From: Thysanoteuthis rhombus
Lineage: Eukaryota; Mollusca; Cephalopoda; Oegopsida; Thysanoteuthidae
Assembly (NCBI GenBank): GCA_963457665.1
Contig: OY735209.1
Coordinates: forward strand, 2,287,081-2,351,080
Direction: 5' to 3'
Length of the DNA: 64,000 nucleotides
Shown here one piece after another: positions 61,628 through 64,000 of the stretch; position 1 is the stretch's first letter; each line of letters opens with the position of its first letter. The translations under genes and the position numbers were made by a program. The notes under the pieces were generated by a model. It did no database searches and was not told where the DNA came from. It was given only the letters and a program-made list of their open reading frames with translations.

Positions 61628-62439
61628 AACTACAGACTTGTGTCTTCAATATATATATTGTGTAAAATTTGAGAGAAGTTTATCGGAAAGCATATATTTG
61701 AATTTGAGAAGCATAGCATCGAAGTAAATCGGCATGATTTTGTTTCTGAGAAATCAATGCTATCTAATTTGTGAGAAACTATTGATGTTATAAATGAATA
61801 CTTAATTCAAGGCCGTGCAGCCATTTTGTATTTAGATATTAGTACAGCTTTTGATGGTACCTCACTTAATGGATTTTTTGTCTCGTATTATAGATTTCTT
61901 GTAAAAATGGAAAATCTGGGGATTTTTGAAAATGTAATAAGCATTGAAGAAGATCTTTTAATAGATGGGAAAATGAAAGTTAAAGTTGGGGATGCTTTTT
62001 CTGATACAAACCCTGTTGTGTCTGGGGTACCACAAGGATCTATTTGGGTGTCGTTATTATTCATAATGTTCATGTATGATCTTCCAGAGACATTGAAATG
62101 GTAGAAATATTTGCTGACAATTTAAAATTATGAGTTGCGTCAAATGTATTTAAAATAGCACCGGAAGACTTGAAAAATTTAGATCTGTGGTAGTCTCCGT
62201 GGAATTGAAAATTTTGTATGGATATGTGTCAAGTAATGTACCTTGGCATAGGAAATAAAAATTACACATACACATCGGAAAATCAACCATTACAAAAAGT
62301 ATTGGAAGAGACAAACTTAGGTATTCAATTTTCTAAACAGCCTAATTTTGAAAAACATTTCAAAAACCATCTCTAAAATTGGTTGGTTAAGCAGTAATTG
62401 AAATTTGATTTTGAAATTAGAGACAGTACAGCAAAAATT
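61628..62439 (+). pseudogene. LINE reverse transcriptase fragment, CR1/L2-like, 5' part
   Basis: This is a decayed non-LTR retrotransposon ORF2 segment. It once encoded a reverse transcriptase that copies element RNA at a nicked chromosomal target. In one frame the order is NYRLVS (61,628; family NYRPVSLT), CKI, then NRHDFVSEKSMLSNL (family QHGF.xGKSCLTNL), YLDISTAFD (family YLDFSKAFD, an RT aspartate motif), KVGDAFSD, and SGVPQGSIWVSLLFIMFMYDLPE (family SGVPQGSVLGPLLF). TGA stops lie at 61,670 and 61,772. A frameshift near 62,098 moves the frame, after which FADN (62,110-62,121) stands where FADD is expected, so a catalytic aspartate is lost. Thumb-like sequence (CQVMYLGIGNKNY, LGIQFS) and LETVQQK follow, with more stops. 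The endonuclease and 5' end are absent, as in typical 5' truncation. CR1/L2-type assignment rests on motif memory. Confidence 0.88.
62434..62439. repeat. Left target-site duplication, AAAATT
   Basis: The same six bases occur at 62,990-62,995, directly outside the other end of the inverted-repeat element. Removing the element and one copy restores a continuous LINE reading across the site (QQK to FTRM), which supports a real duplication. Confidence 0.7.
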
Positions 62440-62989
62440 GGTAATTGTTTGGAATAGGTTCACGCAAACATTATTTCGAAAGAGTGATGACCAGGATGAA
62501 AGTTGCATATGATAAAAGGAGATGAACGTTTTTATCTAATCATTTGATTTTATTTAGAAGAAATTGTCGTTATTTTAATCAAATCTTTTGTACCACAACG
62601 AATTTTATTGAGCCTAGATCTTTCTATTTATCAGAAAAAAAAAATCATTTTCCCTGTATGAATTTCTGCAGAGAAACAGTCTCAGAAATGAGAGAGACAA
62701 ACTATTCAAGTATTTTTTTAATAATTTCAAATGTTTAATTATTTTTTCCATATTTGTAACTCTAGAATGAATAATCTTTTCATTATGTCAGTTGCAAATC
62801 TGACTCTAATCCTAACTTATATCCTTTGTTGGTAAATTTTTTAAAATACAGTTTCAATAGTTAAGTTTTCTACTTTCATTTGTTCTGCAATATTCAAACA
62901 GCAGCAGCTGATCATGTCTACTGAGAAGTTATCTCCCTTTCAAAATATCAGCATGATGTTTTGGTGAACCTATTCCAAACAATTACTAG
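62440..62989. mobile_element. 550-bp MITE-like DNA element inserted in the LINE
   Basis: It has perfect 22-bp terminal inverted repeats: 62,442-62,463 (TAATTGTTTGGAATAGG then TTCAC) and its reverse complement at 62,964-62,985. Two extra bases (GG) on the left and four (CTAG) on the right lie outside. Inside the repeats, weaker inverted similarity continues: ATTTCGAAAGAGTGATGACC on the left against ATTTTGAAAGGGAGATAACT read from the right. It has no transposase frame, so it is non-autonomous. The LINE carries on at both sides, so this element arrived later. The superfamily is not assigned: a 6-bp AAAATT duplication does not clearly match the TA, TTAA or 8-bp classes. The right end carries AAGTTATCTCCCTTTC (62,926-62,941). 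Confidence 0.8.
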
Positions 62990-63309
62990 AAAATTTACAA
63001 GAATGATTTGTGGCATGAGAGATTTAAGTCATTTTGATAGACTGAAAACTACTTTCTTTGAGAGGAGACTGAAAGGAGACTTATTTGAAACTTTCACAGT
63101 ATCAAATGGCTTTACTTATTACAGAATTCTATTGTTTAATAAGTCAGATTGGCTGGAGGTTTTACTAGCTAGGTCTATTACAAAAACAAATTCACAAGAA
63201 CAATTCGATTTTTCTCTCCCAAACAATTCTGGAATACTGGAATAGTTTACCTACTTATGTAAGAAATATTCCAAGTATAAATATTTTTAAGAATAACTTG
63301 AATAAATGA
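62990..63309 (+). pseudogene. LINE ORF2 C-terminal fragment, CR1/L2-like
   Basis: This is the continuation of the LINE after the inserted element. The reading is KFTRMICGMRDLSHFDRL (family RRFTRMIPGLRDLSYEERL), FFERRLKGDLFETFTVSNG (family LEERRLRGDLIETFKIVNG), then, after a frame change near 63,230, YWNSLPTYVRNIPSINIFK and a TGA at 63,307-63,309 (family WNSLP..V..APSINSFK). This is the standard ORF2 carboxy end of CR1/L2-related LINEs. It is non-functional. Confidence 0.88.
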
Positions 63310-63402
63310 AAATCATTCGGGGTAGAAAATGAATTGATAGGTCAATTTTCGGAGTTATCAGCTGAGATATTGAGAAGCATTTAGGAAAATAAATAAATAA
63401 AA
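63310..63402 (+). repeat. LINE 3' tail with short A-rich tandem repeat
   Basis: About 90 bp after the ORF2 stop lies AAAATAAATAAATAAAATG. Short microsatellite-like 3' ends instead of long poly(A) are known for CR1/L2-type LINEs. I take 63,402 as the approximate 3' end. No target duplication can be tested because the 5' end is not defined. Confidence 0.55.
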
Positions 63403-64000
63403 TGTACTTGGTAAATATTTCTCTTTACTAATGAGCATGTAATCTTGTTTCATCAAGTTTCATACATTTTTATAACTTGAATTAATGAGTACTTTAATGT
63501 TGAATATATATTTTTAGTGTAAATTGTTCAGTGATGTCAATAGAAGTATTTTATGTCATGTATTAACAAATAGGTCAGGTTAGTCACTCCATATAAAACT
63601 GTCACATGATCAATATCTTCTGGCAGCATGTTGAGTCCATTTTTGGAGAGAGGGGATCAAATCAGAAAATTGGGAAAAGGGGTGATCAATGAATAAGTTA
63701 ATTCTCTCCATTTTTGTTGGATCAGAAAAAGGTCCTGATGATCGCTGCTAAACATTAACTTAGGGACCAACTTGGCATAAACTTTCATTGTAAATTGAGA
63801 AAGTAATTGTTCTTAGAAAGTTTTTTTCTAGACATGATAGAAGGTGAATTTGAAATTTTCAGTCTTCTAGCTTCATCGGCCAAGCTTGTATGCATGACAC
63901 ATAGATACGTACATAGCCAGAATCACTTGAAAACTGAAGAAAACTATATTTGGTTGATGTTGACAGTTTGGGGTAATATTGACAGTTTCAAATATATTTT
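63403..64000. other. Right flank, AT-rich, no recognisable gene
   Basis: No gene-like frame or RNA is seen. It contains the right copy of the dispersed repeat (63,686-63,796). Confidence 0.5.
63686..63796. repeat. Diverged dispersed repeat, right copy
   Basis: This is the counterpart of 951-1089, in the same orientation, with the blocks TTTTTGTTGG, GGTCCTGATGATCGCTG, AGGGACCAA, GCATAAACT and ATTGTAAAT. It is shorter by about 28 bp because of gaps in the first half. No ends or target duplication are visible. Confidence 0.45.

Noticed and set aside
62440-62989. LINE internal inversion as explanation for the inverted ends
   Set aside because: The LINE keeps the same orientation on both sides and the interior does not read as LINE protein on either strand, so a separate inserted element is simpler.

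Overview
The window is eukaryotic, almost certainly animal, nuclear DNA. It holds a long satellite array, AT-rich non-coding flanks, a decayed non-LTR retrotransposon (LINE) and a small inverted-repeat DNA element. I recognise no intact host gene. The motif GTTATCTCCCTT (and close variants) occurs three times in the right flank. From memory it is very common in mollusc genomes, so a mollusc or other lophotrochozoan is my best guess, but this rests on recollection and not on a database search.

Layout: 1-1,572 is a single-copy-looking AT-rich flank. About 1,610-57,600 is one continuous, single-orientation tandem array of a 76-bp monomer (roughly 690 copies by arithmetic). Each monomer has a variable T8-9 or GGGG(G)TT segment, a pyrimidine-rich stretch, a TAGGGC-CCAT-GCCCTA inverted repeat and four CpGs. 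The array is punctuated by twelve copies of one 270-277 bp AT-rich insert, all with the same junctions, plus one flank-only scar. From about 34.5 kb rightwards the inserts recur mostly every 2.5-2.9 kb, which defines a higher-order repeat. The 11.4-34.5 kb zone has no insert and instead carries 3-mer (228 bp) and 5-mer (380 bp) higher-order repeats and kilobase-scale internal duplications. The right edge decays through about seven progressively divergent monomers (57,062-57,600), while the left edge is abrupt.

Right of the array lie a spacer, a head-to-tail pair of related 456-bp and 336-bp units (58,255-59,046) with two conserved hairpins, about 2.6 kb of AT-rich DNA without a recognisable gene, and a CR1/L2-like LINE fragment (about 61,628-63,402). 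The LINE is split by a 550-bp element with perfect 22-bp terminal inverted repeats and an apparent 6-bp target duplication (62,440-62,989). A weakly conserved dispersed repeat of 110-140 bp appears in the same orientation in both flanks.

Nothing here works together as a pathway. The biology is that of tandem-repeat evolution: insertion into an old monomer, amplification of that monomer with its insert, local homogenisation into higher-order repeats, apparent CpG decay, and divergence at one edge.
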